Made by a program: the position numbers and the translations under genes. A stretch of 64,000 nt of DNA from Onthophagus taurus. Lineage: Eukaryota > Arthropoda > Insecta > Coleoptera > Scarabaeidae. The notes under the pieces are model-generated. The model did no database searches, was not told the origin of the DNA, and was given only the letters and a program-made list of their open reading frames with translations. Positions 1-23,900 of the stretch are shown one piece after another (the first letter of the stretch is position 1; each line of letters opens with the position of its first letter). Location: the NCBI RefSeq assembly GCF_036711975.1, contig NC_091966.1:1061501-1125500 (forward strand). Direction: 5' to 3'.

Positions 1-184
1 TTGTTGTTATAAACTTCAAATCTTCATAACATCTTCCTGTGGCTGAAAACCTAACAGTGGAAGACAATTTCTCTTGGGGCGTTATCGCTTTTTTCATTCT
101 TGTGTCCTGGCGTTTGATAAGAGGTTTGATAATAATAAGCAAAACACCAATTGCAATTAATATTAATTCTTTAGAAATCATCAT
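1..184 (-). pseudogene. PIF/Harbinger transposase fragment (runs off left edge)
   Basis: On the minus strand an open frame begins with ATG at 184 and leaves the window at base 1. After a hydrophobic, degenerate start it reads KRQDTRMKKAITPQEKL and then VRFSATGRCYEDLKF. This is the pattern found at the N-terminal side of the PIF/Harbinger (HARBI1-like) nuclease domain, where a KQDT-MR-AI-P-ERL-TLRFLATG-SYEDLKF block is typical. The related fragment at 39469-39900 carries the same block. Only about 60 codons are visible, so the catalytic residues are outside the window. It is probably a decayed or partial copy. Confidence 0.6.
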
Positions 185-225
185 AACATGATAATATTTA
201 TGTATTTACAACTAAACCACACTAA

Positions 226-350
226 GGCCCACTTTTACCACCTCTTGATAAGTTTATCCCCTGGATAAATCCAACTCTTTGCCAATGAGAGCGTAAGTAG
301 TAACTATCCCCTAGATACTTTATCAGAAAGATAGCAAAAGTGGGATTAAG
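226..350. mobile_element. Harbinger-type MITE, about 120 bp
   Basis: The left end reads GGCCCACTTTTACCACCTCT and the right end is its degenerate inverse, ending GCAAAAGTGGG. TAA lies on both outer sides, the 3-bp TWA target preferred by PIF/Harbinger elements. The same terminal sequence recurs at about 43030-43063 and 43526-43575. A further TIR-like start follows immediately at 351. There is no coding capacity. Confidence 0.55.
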
Positions 351-1189
351 GCCCACTTTATTCATCTTTGGATAAATTTAATTATCAAATATTTACCATA
401 GTTACTGGTCAAATAGCCAATAGACTTACCTGTGGGATGTCCAAGCGATAGTACCATCAAGACTATTCAGATATAGCACAATAAGGTGCTACAGACCATA
501 TTATTTTAACTTTAATTTAGTTCTTGTCAAATTTTTGACATGAATTCTCCCGTCAATTTGACATCTTTATGTCAAAAATTTGACAGCACAACTGTCAAAA
601 TAAACTGAATATCAATAAAAATTACATTTTTATTAAAAATGTGAAATCTTTATAAACAATTATGGAAGAAAATGATTAAGCTCTGTAACTAAATCTATAT
701 TTCTATATAACATTTCCTGTTAACCAATGAAAGTGCTTAAAACAATTGTAACCATGACAACAACCCCTTGTTAAGCTTCACAGATAATAGATTTAATAAT
801 AAGTTAATTAAAATCTAATAATAAATTAAAAAAAAAGACTAAATTGGATAGTTAACGCATATTTTTACCAACTATTTTCAACTACTGATAAATTAATTAA
901 TTAACAGTTTTACCACATACTTCATACATAGATATAAAAAAAATTTTTTTGATAACCAAGTGCATCCCGTCAATAATAATTTAATCATTCCTATTAACGA
1001 TAAAAATCTTTGCAGGATGCATGCAATACATCCTCATCTCCAAAAGCCCAAAGAAGTGGGAGAGTTATAAAAGCAAATGGCAGGATAGGATGTGAAAGAC
1101 AGACAAATGTCATCGATTTTTTTCTAGACCACTGACCCATTTAACCTAGACGAATCGCGTAGAAAATCGAAATAAAGGCTGGTACTTAC
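351..1189. other. AT-rich non-coding stretch
   Basis: No convincing coding exon was found on either strand. It contains a cluster of short TGTCAAA/TTTGACA repeats at about 520-600, including inverted pairs, and otherwise AT-rich unique-looking sequence. It would lie in an intron of the leftward gene proposed at 1190-1545. Confidence 0.4.
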
Positions 1190-1277
1190 ATGGTATTATT
1201 GTGGTATCCGGTATGGTACTGCATCTTGCAGTCGATCGGTGCCGTCGAAATACTGTCAATGGCGTCAGTTATCACCG
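1190..1277 (-). CDS. Candidate 5' coding exon of a leftward gene, product unknown
   Basis: On the minus strand a strong acceptor (a run of nine T, then CGCTTCCAG) is followed by 88 bases and a consensus donor GTAAGT. One frame is open throughout and contains an ATG near the 3' end (reading MQYHTGYHNNT). The exon could therefore be coding throughout, or mostly 5' UTR with the start codon 34 bases before the donor. A second exon-like segment with a consensus donor lies upstream at 1466. The downstream exons would lie left of the window. No family is recognised. Confidence 0.35.
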
Positions 1278-1465
1278 CTGGAAGCGAAAAAAAAAGTGTC
1301 GGTGAAATTTACAACGAACGGTTCGTAATTATATAAGGAAATCGGAATCAGGATTTCAATTGAAAGTAATCTGATGATGGATTTGAAAATGGTTAGAATG
1401 AAAACGAATAACGGCTAATTCGGCTAGGATTTTTAAGTAAAAGTATTCGATCGGGGAACACTTAC

Positions 1466-1545
1466 ATTCGACCAACCTGACCGGTGAACAAAACGATAAT
1501 CGGCAATGCCAAGAAAGGCAAATGGAACGTCAATGTGACAGTTTA
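1466..1545 (-). other. Candidate 5' UTR exon paired with 1190-1277
   Basis: The minus strand has a consensus donor (GTAAGT at 1465-1460) preceded by about 80 bases of more balanced composition than the surroundings. One frame reads as a hydrophobic stretch (FLALPIIVLF) but has no ATG and does not join in frame to the next exon, so a 5' UTR role fits better. It points away from the helicase gene at 2640, suggesting divergent transcription from the 1.5-2.6 kb interval. Confidence 0.25.
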
Positions 1546-2639
1546 GTACAGCTTCTTTGCAATAGATGGCTATAGCAACATTTTTAATTAGAAAAAATTT
1601 ATTTTATTATTCATTTATTTATTTTTTAGTTGATTATTATTAAACAAAATTATTATTGACCAGCTCGTTTTATTCGTAAACTTGTAAAATAAACAATTTT
1701 AACAGAACAATTTTAGTTTTTTTTTGCTATCACACGAACAGCTGTGCCACGATAATAATGTAATATTTGTACGAGAGATGGCTGTAATAAATGTTGTTAA
1801 TTAGATTTACTAATAAAAATTGGGCTCTAAAATAAGAAAACCCAAAGTTGTTATCTTATCAAAACGAGCAACTTTGAGTTTTTAATCTTATTTTCCTTAG
1901 ATAAAATTGGGAATGTAAGTTTATGCTAATTAAATAGTTTAATAGTGGAATTTTAGATGGCGCTAAAAACATGTAGTTGTTGAAATTGAAAATTAGGATT
2001 TAAAAGAAATAATGTTATAAAAGACAAATTTATTAATTAATTTTATAATTACTTACAAAAATTATAAATTTCATATAAAATTGAATCTAAAAAAATATGA
2101 CAAAAAGTATAACATTGGATATTTATTATGTTTAAACAAATTGCTTTAAATAAACCATCCATATTTGTTATTATTTATTGTATGGTTCATTTTAATAAAT
2201 AAATTTCAATTTAATTGATATCCAAATAAATTATCTAAACAAATTATAGTGTAATATTTGTACAAAAGATGGCTTTAACAAATATTTTAATTAATTGTTT
2301 GCTAAAACAAGTTAAAAAAAAGATAAAATCTAAAAAGTAGCCAAAATTAATGAATTTGTATTAAAAAAATATCACATAAATTTTTAATTTCAATAAAAAT
2401 ATTTGAAAAAGTTATAAACTATTTAAATTTACCGCCTATTTTAGTAAAAATGGCGGACGATTGCTATGACATGGCTATGACCTTAATTTTAAAATGAATC
2501 TCTCAAAGGTTATGTCACCTCTTTGTAAAAATGAATTACGTTAAATTAAACTTTTATTTCTATAAATGAACAATTAAATAATTTAATCTTCGTCAAATTA
2601 AAACCTCATTAATTTAATAATTTGAATTTAGCGGTTTTT
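1546..2639. other. Intergenic region between divergent genes
   Basis: Very AT-rich. The only structure seen is a degenerate direct repeat built around GATGGCT followed by an AAT/TTAATTA block, at about 1564, 1778 and 2268. No ORF is supported. Confidence 0.4.
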
Positions 2640-2718
2640 CGAAACTGATCACTACGAGTTTCCGGATTTTATCGACTGAGACACGCTTTCCGCCTTTTCC
2701 GTCTTGGCCGCTAACTAG
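2640..2718 (+). other. Candidate non-coding first exon of the p68 helicase gene
   Basis: A GC-richer segment ends in CTAACTAG followed by the consensus donor GTAAGT at 2719. It lies 86 bases upstream of the first in-frame ATG. No good acceptor is seen between 2719 and 2805, so it may splice directly to 2988. In that case translation would start at the ATG at 3133 and skip the N-terminal extension encoded by 2805-2929. Confidence 0.4.
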
Positions 2719-2804
2719 GTAAGTGATCATGTGCGTTCAATAAAACATTAATTTTCTCCTTGTAACAAAAATATCATTTTCAAATTAAACCACCAAGATT
2801 TTTA

Positions 2805-16642
<13,838 letters not shown>

Positions 16643-17033
16643 ATTAAAGAAGTAATAAAAGAGTTTCATCTTGTTTTTCACGTACGCTTAGTAAATTGTT
16701 CGTTTGGAGACCGATAGATACAGTATTCTTCTCTCTCTTCAAGGTCATTCCGTAGTCTCCAACATAATGATGGGGTTCGTTCGGTTTGTTGACCTTTTTT
16801 AGTTTAAGAAGTATATGCCCTGAGATATCAGGTGTTTTTTATTTGATAGTAGTTTCATTAGAATCGCAAAAAAAAATAGAAAATATTTCTTTATTTATGT
16901 CGGAACTGTGATTAGGATAAAGAAAAGTGCCAGGAGGCGTTTTATTTTTTTTTTCTCATAATTTGATTTAATTTATTGTTGTACAACGATACCTTCGCGA
17001 TTATGTGGTTGTTGTATCTTAATTAAAAAAATT

Positions 17034-17039
17034 AATAAA
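17034..17039 (+). terminator. Candidate p68 polyadenylation signal
   Basis: AATAAA about 390 bases after the stop codon, followed by AT-rich sequence. It is the first canonical signal after the stop. Confidence 0.5.
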
Positions 17040-17576
17040 GAATAAAAACTTTTGTATTGATAATGAATTGTGAGTTTATTTTTATATTAGAAATTCCGCT
17101 TCACCTTGTCATGTCATTTTAGGTCTTCCTTTTTCTTTTCTTTTACCCGGTTCCCCATTCAGTTATTACTCTTACTTGTGATTTCCGCTTCATCCTATAT
17201 ATATGCCTCAACCAATTTGCTGTTTGAATCTTGAAATGCATTTCATATTTTCCTCCTGTAACGCCTCAGAGATTTTGTGGGTTCTTACACAAGACTATTG
17301 GGTTTAGCCATACGTCTTCAGACGTACAGAATAGGATAATGATGTTGCTATTGCCAACACGCTGCTGTGGTTGTTTTGTCCTACAAGGCATTACTTGAAA
17401 AAAATAGATGTAAAAGACGTACGAGGATGTGGTGGTTGTTATCTTTAAATAAAAGCAGAGAACGGTAAATAAAGAATTTATTATTTTTAATAAATAGAAT
17501 ACAATTTTCTTGAAAAGACGTTCGAAAGATAAAATCAAAAATGCACTTTAATTTAGTTAAATATAAAAAACCGCCA
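17040..17576. other. Intergenic sequence, no gene identified
   Basis: No supported gene. A segment near 16870-17070 shares blocks (AATAGAAAATATTT, and TGTATTGATAAT before A/T) with 25436-25510. A dispersed repeat therefore overlaps the 3' ends of both the p68 and GPCR genes. Confidence 0.3.
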
Positions 17577-17706
17577 CTATAAATTAGCCAATACTTCAAA
17601 GCTGGCTTTCTCGCGAACCGCGCATTGGATTTTGATGATTGTTTTTTTGATCGAATGGTTAACTGGAATCAAACGGTAGCCCAATCTTTTCTGAACATCT
17701 TGTTTT
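17577..17706 (-). pseudogene. Unidentified coding-like 3' exon or fragment
   Basis: On the minus strand a frame with good amino-acid composition runs QDVQKRLGYRLIPVNHSIKK and continues through IKIQCAVREKASFEVLANL to TAG at 17579-17577. It looks like the end of a real protein: mixed residues, no low complexity. I see no polypyrimidine acceptor immediately upstream and do not recognise the family. It may be the last exon of an unseen gene or a stranded gene fragment. Confidence 0.4.
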
Positions 17707-17893
17707 TTTATTCACTCTATTATCTCTATTACTAACGAAGATGCAGTGTTTTAAAGCGAACGCCTGTAAAAACAAGACAAACAAGCATAAAAAATGTAAG
17801 GTGGCGCGCTAGGTAGCGTATGTCATTTGTTTTGAATAGTAAATTGACAGTTGTTAAAGATTTTTACAGTCTTTTAACATAATAGCAATCCCG

Positions 17894-18258
17894 TTGTCAG
17901 TAACTGATGTTGCGCGTATTGTTACTTTAATTGAGGATGGCAAAAGTCAGCAATACGTTGCCCATACGTTGGGTATACCCCGAACAACAGTTCAAGATGC
18001 CTGGAACCAATATGTGGAAACAGGAAATTTCACTAGGCGGCAAGGTTTCGGTAGAAGACGAGTGACAACAGCAGTTGATGACCGATTTATTGTTCTAAAC
18101 ACTCTGAGGAATCGTAGAACGTCAGCTGTAGAAACTCGGCATCGTCTTCAAATGGTGCGTGCGGTTGACGTAAGTGAAAGAACTATTCATCAAAGACTTG
18201 ATAAAAGTGATCTGACTGCAAGAAGACCTGCTAAAAGACCTCGGCTGTCGAGAATGAG
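17894..18258 (+). pseudogene. Tc1/mariner-type transposase, N-terminal fragment
   Basis: The frame begins with helix-turn-helix sequence (VARIVTLIEDGKSQQYVAHT then GIPRTTVQDAW), continues with RRQGFGRRRVTTAVDDRFI and then ERTIHQRLDKSDLTARRP. This is the bipartite DNA-binding region of Tc1-like transposases. After about 18258 the match ends and no DDE catalytic domain follows. There is no ATG at the expected place. It is a 5' fragment joined to unrelated repeat sequence. Confidence 0.75.
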
Positions 18259-18259
18259 T

Positions 18260-19150
18260 GTGGAGACGTCGCACAGTGGTCTAAATTCGAAAAAACCCGA
18301 ACAAAAATATTTTAACGCAGTTTGGGTTGAGATAACTTTTTGAAACTTGGTATGTGGCTATATGCTAAAGACTTTGTGAACTTTTGGATCAAATATGTCA
18401 ACCGGAAGTACTAATTTATTTGAGGCCACAGTCTATTTTTTTCATATAATTTAAGTCCTTAGAATTGGATAAATACAAAATTTTATACAACGCTATTAAA
18501 TCGTGAAGGATAGCTAAATACAAAATTGTTTAAACTAAATTGGTTATATAGTTTACTTCGATGTAAGGTTTCTATAAATAAATCTTTAACTACAGAGTGT
18601 CTCACATATCTGGTTCGTTAGAACTTTTTCAGGTTCCACTATTCGTACAATTTTGAAATTTTGGTAGCGTGGGTTTTTCATTCGGAACTTTCAATCTAAA
18701 ATATTTTCAAGATGGCTGCCACTTCCGGTCAACCGGAAGTAGACCATAACTTCGTTATTTTAAATAGAATGCTAAAGTTTTTATTACACCATTTAATTGT
18801 ACGTAAAAAAATAGGTTAACTTCGATAAAAGTTATTGGTACCTAGCGTTTTTCGTTTTCGAGTTATTTTGGTTCTAAACTTTTTTTGGAAAATTTGACCA
18901 TGCTGTTTAAAACCCCATATCTCAGCCAATGTTCATTCAAAAAAGGTCTAAATTGGTACGATTATTCTTCAGATGCTGTCAAATAGATTGTCATTTGTTG
19001 TATCGGAGTATCTTATACAGGTGGTCAAAAATTGAATTATTGTTTCTCCATTTTCAATGGCGAGAAAGTAGAAAATTTTAAATGGAACGCACCATGCTTT
19101 TTTAGCCTATCAGAAAGAGAATTTAATTCTCTATAAATTATCTACGTTGC
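18260..19150. other. Repeat-derived sequence related to foldback ends
   Basis: At about 18594 it has TACAGAGTGTCTCACATATC, resembling the CAGGGTG foldback ends. At about 18720-18760 it has CTTCCGGTCAACCGGAAGT followed by ACTTCGTTATTTTAAAT, which also occurs in FB-E (34430-34490 and 35075-35110). No opposite arm was found here, so it looks like a single-ended remnant. Confidence 0.4.
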
Positions 19151-19164
19151 TTAACAATGCGTGT

Positions 19165-19640
19165 TTATTCTTGTTCTGTTTCAGACCATTCTTCGTTGCA
19201 TCCTGCCTTATATAGCTCTTGTTCTGATTCTTGTTCTTTGTCATATTCATCTTCTTCTTCGCGATCTTTTTCTTCTTCCTGGTCTTCTACATTAAAATTA
19301 CTTATAAATGGATCTGAGCTGAGTAGCAGTCTTTTAAATAGATCTTCATTCGTATCCAGTCTACTACATTTCCTGGATCTCTCTAAATTTTCAGATTTTT
19401 TTGTTATTAGCTTCTCGTGCTTCTTCCGACAACTCTCCAATAGGTAGTAGAGGTTCTTTAATGACTGCAGATTCATGTATCAAAATTTTATGAACGCTGG
19501 TTGGCATATAGTACTAACCATAAAATGGACGTACTTTTCGGCAGTTTTGAAACAGTATTTATCAAATTCATTGCAATTAATATTGTACCCACTGTTTAAT
19601 GAAATCTCTGATGATAATTTAATAAAAGTACGTATGAACC
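19165..19640 (-). pseudogene. Transposon-derived ORF fragment (YMPTSVHKIL family)
   Basis: Minus-strand sequence, readable in shifting frames, contains SGYNINCNEFDKYCFKTAEK, YMPTSVHKILIHESAVIK and LLPIGELSEEAREANNKK, ending in an acidic tail. I recognise this block from repeated transposon-derived proteins in insect genomes, but I cannot name the superfamily with confidence. At least two stops and two frame changes show it is dead. Confidence 0.55.
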
Positions 19641-20027
19641 AGTCACCTTCCAAGTTCTAATTTTTAATCTATATGAAATGTGAAGCAGACACACAAAAAA
19701 CCCAATGTATGCATGGAGACCAGACAAATCAAACTTAAAACCTTCTAGCTCTACCGTTCATCAACTAACACTAGAAACTTTCGGGTTGAAATTTCATTTT
19801 GGATCAGTCTTCAACTGTCAGAATCAGTCTTCAACTGTCTCGATCAGTCTTCGACCGTTCTTCAAGAGTCTTCAGCCGTCATCAACCGTCTTCAAGAAGT
19901 TCGCCAGACTTCACCGAAAAATCTCCGAGTTTTGGAAATAACCGAGTTTCATCGTAAGTTTGTTTTCGGTCTTGCAATTGTGGGACTTTGATTTTATTTT
20001 GTGAAATAAATTTTCATCCAATCTCCC

Positions 20028-20373
20028 GACCGGGTGTTGCTGCGAGTTTTCCGCAACACTCTCCCGACCTGGTATTGCTGCGAGTTTTCCGCAATACTTT
20101 CCCCGACCTGGTGTTGCTGCGAATTTTCCGCAACACTCTCCCGACCTAGTATTGCTGCGAGTTTTCCGCAATACTTTCCCCGACCAGGTGTTGCTGCGAG
20201 TTTTCCGCAACACTCTCCCGACCTGGTATTGCTGCGAGTTTTCCGCAATACTTTTCCCGACCTCGTGTTGCTGCGAGTTTTCCGCAACACTCTCCCGACC
20301 TGGTGTTGCTGCGAGTTTTCCGCAACATCTTCCCGACCTGGTGCTATCGCGAGTTTTCCGTAGCACTTCATCC
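20028..20373. repeat. Hairpin minisatellite, nine 38-39 bp units with covarying stems
   Basis: Nine tandem units each start GACC. The first eight carry a 7-bp stem around a TGCGAGTTTTCC-type loop. Units 1-7 alternate GTGTTGC...GCAACAC with GTATTGC...GCAATAC, unit 8 repeats the first type, and unit 9 has GTGCTA...TAGCAC. Changes on one side of the stem are matched on the other. The array is open in several frames on both strands (minus 20453-19911 is the longest), but the peptide repeats are a by-product of the DNA repeat. Confidence 0.85.
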
Positions 20374-20466
20374 ACACCAATTTTTCCCTTATGAATAATT
20401 ATTTCAATTACGTCCGAAGTACGAGTCCCACAAGATTGCACTAGGCCAGACATTTACCGATTATAT

Positions 20467-20700
20467 ATTTAAATAAAGATTTTTTTTTACCTTCCTCCGT
20501 AAACTCCTATGTTGATTTTTTTTTTTAATTATTAATAAACTTTGATTTTATTTCTTAATTTATGAACCGCATGTTTTCTTTTTATTTTTTTTTTAACCCT
20601 CTCTCAAACACCCTGAATCTCCGACTGTAACCCCCAAAAGCTACTTGGAGGCGAAAGAGTTCCTTAACTCTCTAAACATAAGGTGGCGCCCGAGACCGAT
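20467..20700 (+). other. Possible LTR 3' part and primer-binding site of a second LTR element
   Basis: An AATAAA at about 20472, a T-rich stretch, an ACA end near 20677 and then TGGCGCCCGAGACC at 20684 resemble the R-U5-PBS layout of an LTR retrotransposon; TGGCGCCCGA is a known Lys-type primer-site start. If correct, the hairpin minisatellite lies in U3 of this LTR. The downstream element is interrupted 100 bp later by the Ty3/gypsy insertion. I could not define the LTR start. Confidence 0.35.
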
Positions 20701-20785
20701 AACATTCCGAACATAAAAAAGAGGCACCAAGACCCCTTTCCTAGGACCGAACCAGGAAAGGACGTCGCACTATGTTCTTTATTAT

Positions 20786-20920
20786 TGTAATGTATTGTTA
20801 AGTTAGACCACTGGATGGCGTTACCGTATAGAACATTGTATTACATATGTGTTGCATCAAGTTAGGACCAGTTAATAAAGAACGTAGCAAAGGAAAGCAC
20901 GTGTTTTATTGAACTCAACA
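20786..20920 (+). repeat. 5' LTR of the Ty3/gypsy element
   Basis: TG...CA bounded, 135 bp, with AATAAA at about 20874-20879. It is preceded by the target duplication ATTAT. Confidence 0.93.
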
Positions 20921-20935
20921 TGGTGACAGCGGTAT
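20921..20935 (+). other. Primer-binding site of the Ty3/gypsy element
   Basis: TGGTGACAGCGG begins at the first base after the LTR, as expected for pairing with a tRNA 3' end. The tRNA species was not determined. Confidence 0.6.
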
Positions 20936-20963
20936 AAAAGTGCTGAATAAGAAAAAGTGAAAA

Positions 20964-23900
20964 ATGGAGGAAGCAAGGTTAGAGAAAATGAGTTTCACGG
21001 GAAACGTAAGCCAAAACTGGGAAAAATTTAAAGGTAAATACAAATTATATATAGACGCGTTCTGCGAAGAGAACATAAAAGAAAAGAAAAAGATAGCAAT
21101 GTTGTTATACGCTATGGGCGATGAAGGACAAGAGATATTCAAGTCATTTAATATAAAAGAAGACGAAAAAACATTAGATACAATCATGGAAAAGTTTGAA
21201 AAGCATTTCGTACCGAAAGCGAACGTTACGTACGAACGTTATATGTTTTTTAATAGAAAACAAAAAGAAGATGAAACTTACGAACAATATGTGACAGTGC
21301 TCAGAAATTTGAGTGATAACTGTAAGTTCGGTACCCTGAAGAAAGAGCTGGTGAAGGATATATTTATTGGGGGCATAAAAAGTCAACAACTAAAAGAACA
21401 ATTACTTCGCACCCAAGATTTAACTATTGAGAAGGCTTTAGAGATGGCGCAAGTCAGGGAAATTTCCGGAAAGCAAGCCGAGGCGTTGGATGCGAGACAT
21501 GAAATCGAAGTGGTAAAGAAGAATGAAAATACTAGTCGAGGTTGGAGTTATAAAAAATGTTTAACCGAACATGAATATAAGAAATGTCCAGCATATGGGA
21601 AGCAGTGTTACAAGTGCAACGGTGCAAATCATTTTTCAAGGGCATGCAGAGCAACAAGCGGCAGCAATCGAGAAAAGGCGGAGACAACGCGGCGATACCA
21701 AGGGACAGAGACGGCGACCAGCGGTCAGAAGAAAGGCGGCGGCACGAGCGGCAAACGTGGATTCAAAGGAGTAAGAGAAATAGAAAAAGATAAGTACCTT
21801 TGTGAGAATCAAAGTTCCGACTCAGACCACACTATTGAGACTGTAGTAAAAAACGTAAACAGTGTAAATTCTTGGTTTGAAATGTTAAAAATTAACGGTA
21901 AATTTTTAAGTTTTAAAATAGACTCAGGCGCGGATTGCAACTTAATGTCGTTAGATGATTATGTAAAATTAGGGTTAAATAAAAATGATATTATAAAAAC
22001 TAATGATTATATCAGTACGTATACAAAGGAACAAATTTCAATGGCAGGTTACGCTAAAATAAAGTGTTTGTTAAAAGAGAATAGTTATAAAATAAAATTC
22101 TATATCACACAGAAAACGTATAACAATGTATTAGGTTTAAACACATGCATAAAATTAGACATTTTAAGAAAAGTTAATCAGTTAAATAGAGGTTTTGAAA
22201 AATATGCTGATTTATTAGACAATAAGATAGGCTGTATAGACACAAAAGTTAAACTAGTATTAGATAAAGATGTTAAAGCAAAAATAGCACCATTTAGAAG
22301 AATACCGTTTAGTATTAGAGATGATTTAAAGAAAGAGTTGGATAGAATGGTGAAATTGGAAATTATCAAACCAATAGAAGAACCGACTGAATGGGTTAGC
22401 AACATAGTAATAGTAAAAAAGAATAACGGGAATTTAAGATTATGTCTTGACCCACAACAGCTTAATAGAGCAATAAAGAGGAGCCATTATCCACTTCCAA
22501 CATTAGAAGAAATGGCAGCAAAATTGAATGGAGCAAAATATTTCACCAAACTAGACGCCAATTCCGGGTATTGGATGGTACCACTGGATACTGAAAGTTC
22601 AAAGTTGTGTACATTCCAAACACCATTCGGAAGATACCGATTTTTAAGAATGCCATTTGGATTGAACTGTTCAGGAGAAATTTTCCACAGAATAATATCT
22701 CAATCATTTGAAAAGATTAAAGGTGTCGTTACCTTCCAAGACGATATTTTAATATACGCAGAAGATAGCGAAACATTGGAAAAGAGAACGATAAAAGTAT
22801 TAGAGAAAGCGAGAGAGAAGAAAATTAAATTTAATAGACAAAAATGTAGCTTCAATATGAAGGAAGTGACGTTTTTGGGTCATAAATTTGGGGAATATGG
22901 CATGAAAATAGACGAAGAAAAAATGAAAGGAGTAGAACAATTGAAAACACCACACGATAAAAAATCCTTGCAACGCATATTGGGGTTTTTCAACTATGTG
23001 AGCAAATACATACCAAACTTTTCGAACTACACACAGAGTATGAGGGAACTGCTGAAAAAAGACGTAGAGTTTGTATGGAATCACCACCTTGAAAAGGATT
23101 TGCAAGATTTAAAGAAAGCAATAATTAGATCACCGGAGCTGAGATATTTTAATGAAAACGAGGAAATAACACTTACAGTAGATGCCAGTTCAAAGGGATT
23201 AGGAGCAGCCTTAATGCAAAATCAAAGGCCAGTGGCGTTTGCTTCAAAAGCACTGACTACCACACAGCAGGGTTACGCGCAAATAGAGAAGGAATTATTG
23301 GCGGTAGTATTTGGATGCGAAAAATTTAGACAGTATGTGTATGGAAAAAACATCGTAATAGAAACCGACCATAAACCGTTGATCCCAATTTCCAAAAAGC
23401 CATTAGATAAATTAACACCACGAATAAAATTAATGATGTTTAAATTGCAAGAATATACATATGAATTAGTTTACAAGCAAGGAAAGCATATGTATATAGC
23501 GGATACCCTGTCGAGAGATACGGAAAATCCAGTCGAGAAAGACAATAATACCAATGAGATGGAAATCCAGGTAGATTTTGTAACAAAAGCAATGCCGATA
23601 GGAGATAATATATGGAGAATGATTAAGGACGAATCTGCTAAAGACGAATCATTGACTAAGTTGAGACAAATAATCAGAAAAGGATGGCCAAAGTATTACC
23701 GAGATGTTCCAGATGATGTTAAGAAGTACCATCATTTACGACATGAGCTGACGATAAGTGATAATATAATCTTGATAAACAATCGAATATTTATACCTGA
23801 AGTTCTAAAAAAGATTATGCTAGAAAAGCTACACACGGGTCACCCAGGCGTAGTAAGAAATAAAAGTAGAGCAGAAGGATCTATGTATTGGATTGGAATA

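Noticed and set aside
20028..20373. CRISPR-like array
   Set aside because: Units are contiguous with no unique spacers, and the genome is eukaryotic.
19911..20453. 180-codon minus-strand ORF with repeated peptide
   Set aside because: The array is open in several frames on both strands because of its unit length and composition; the DNA-level hairpin covariation explains the repeat better than a protein does.
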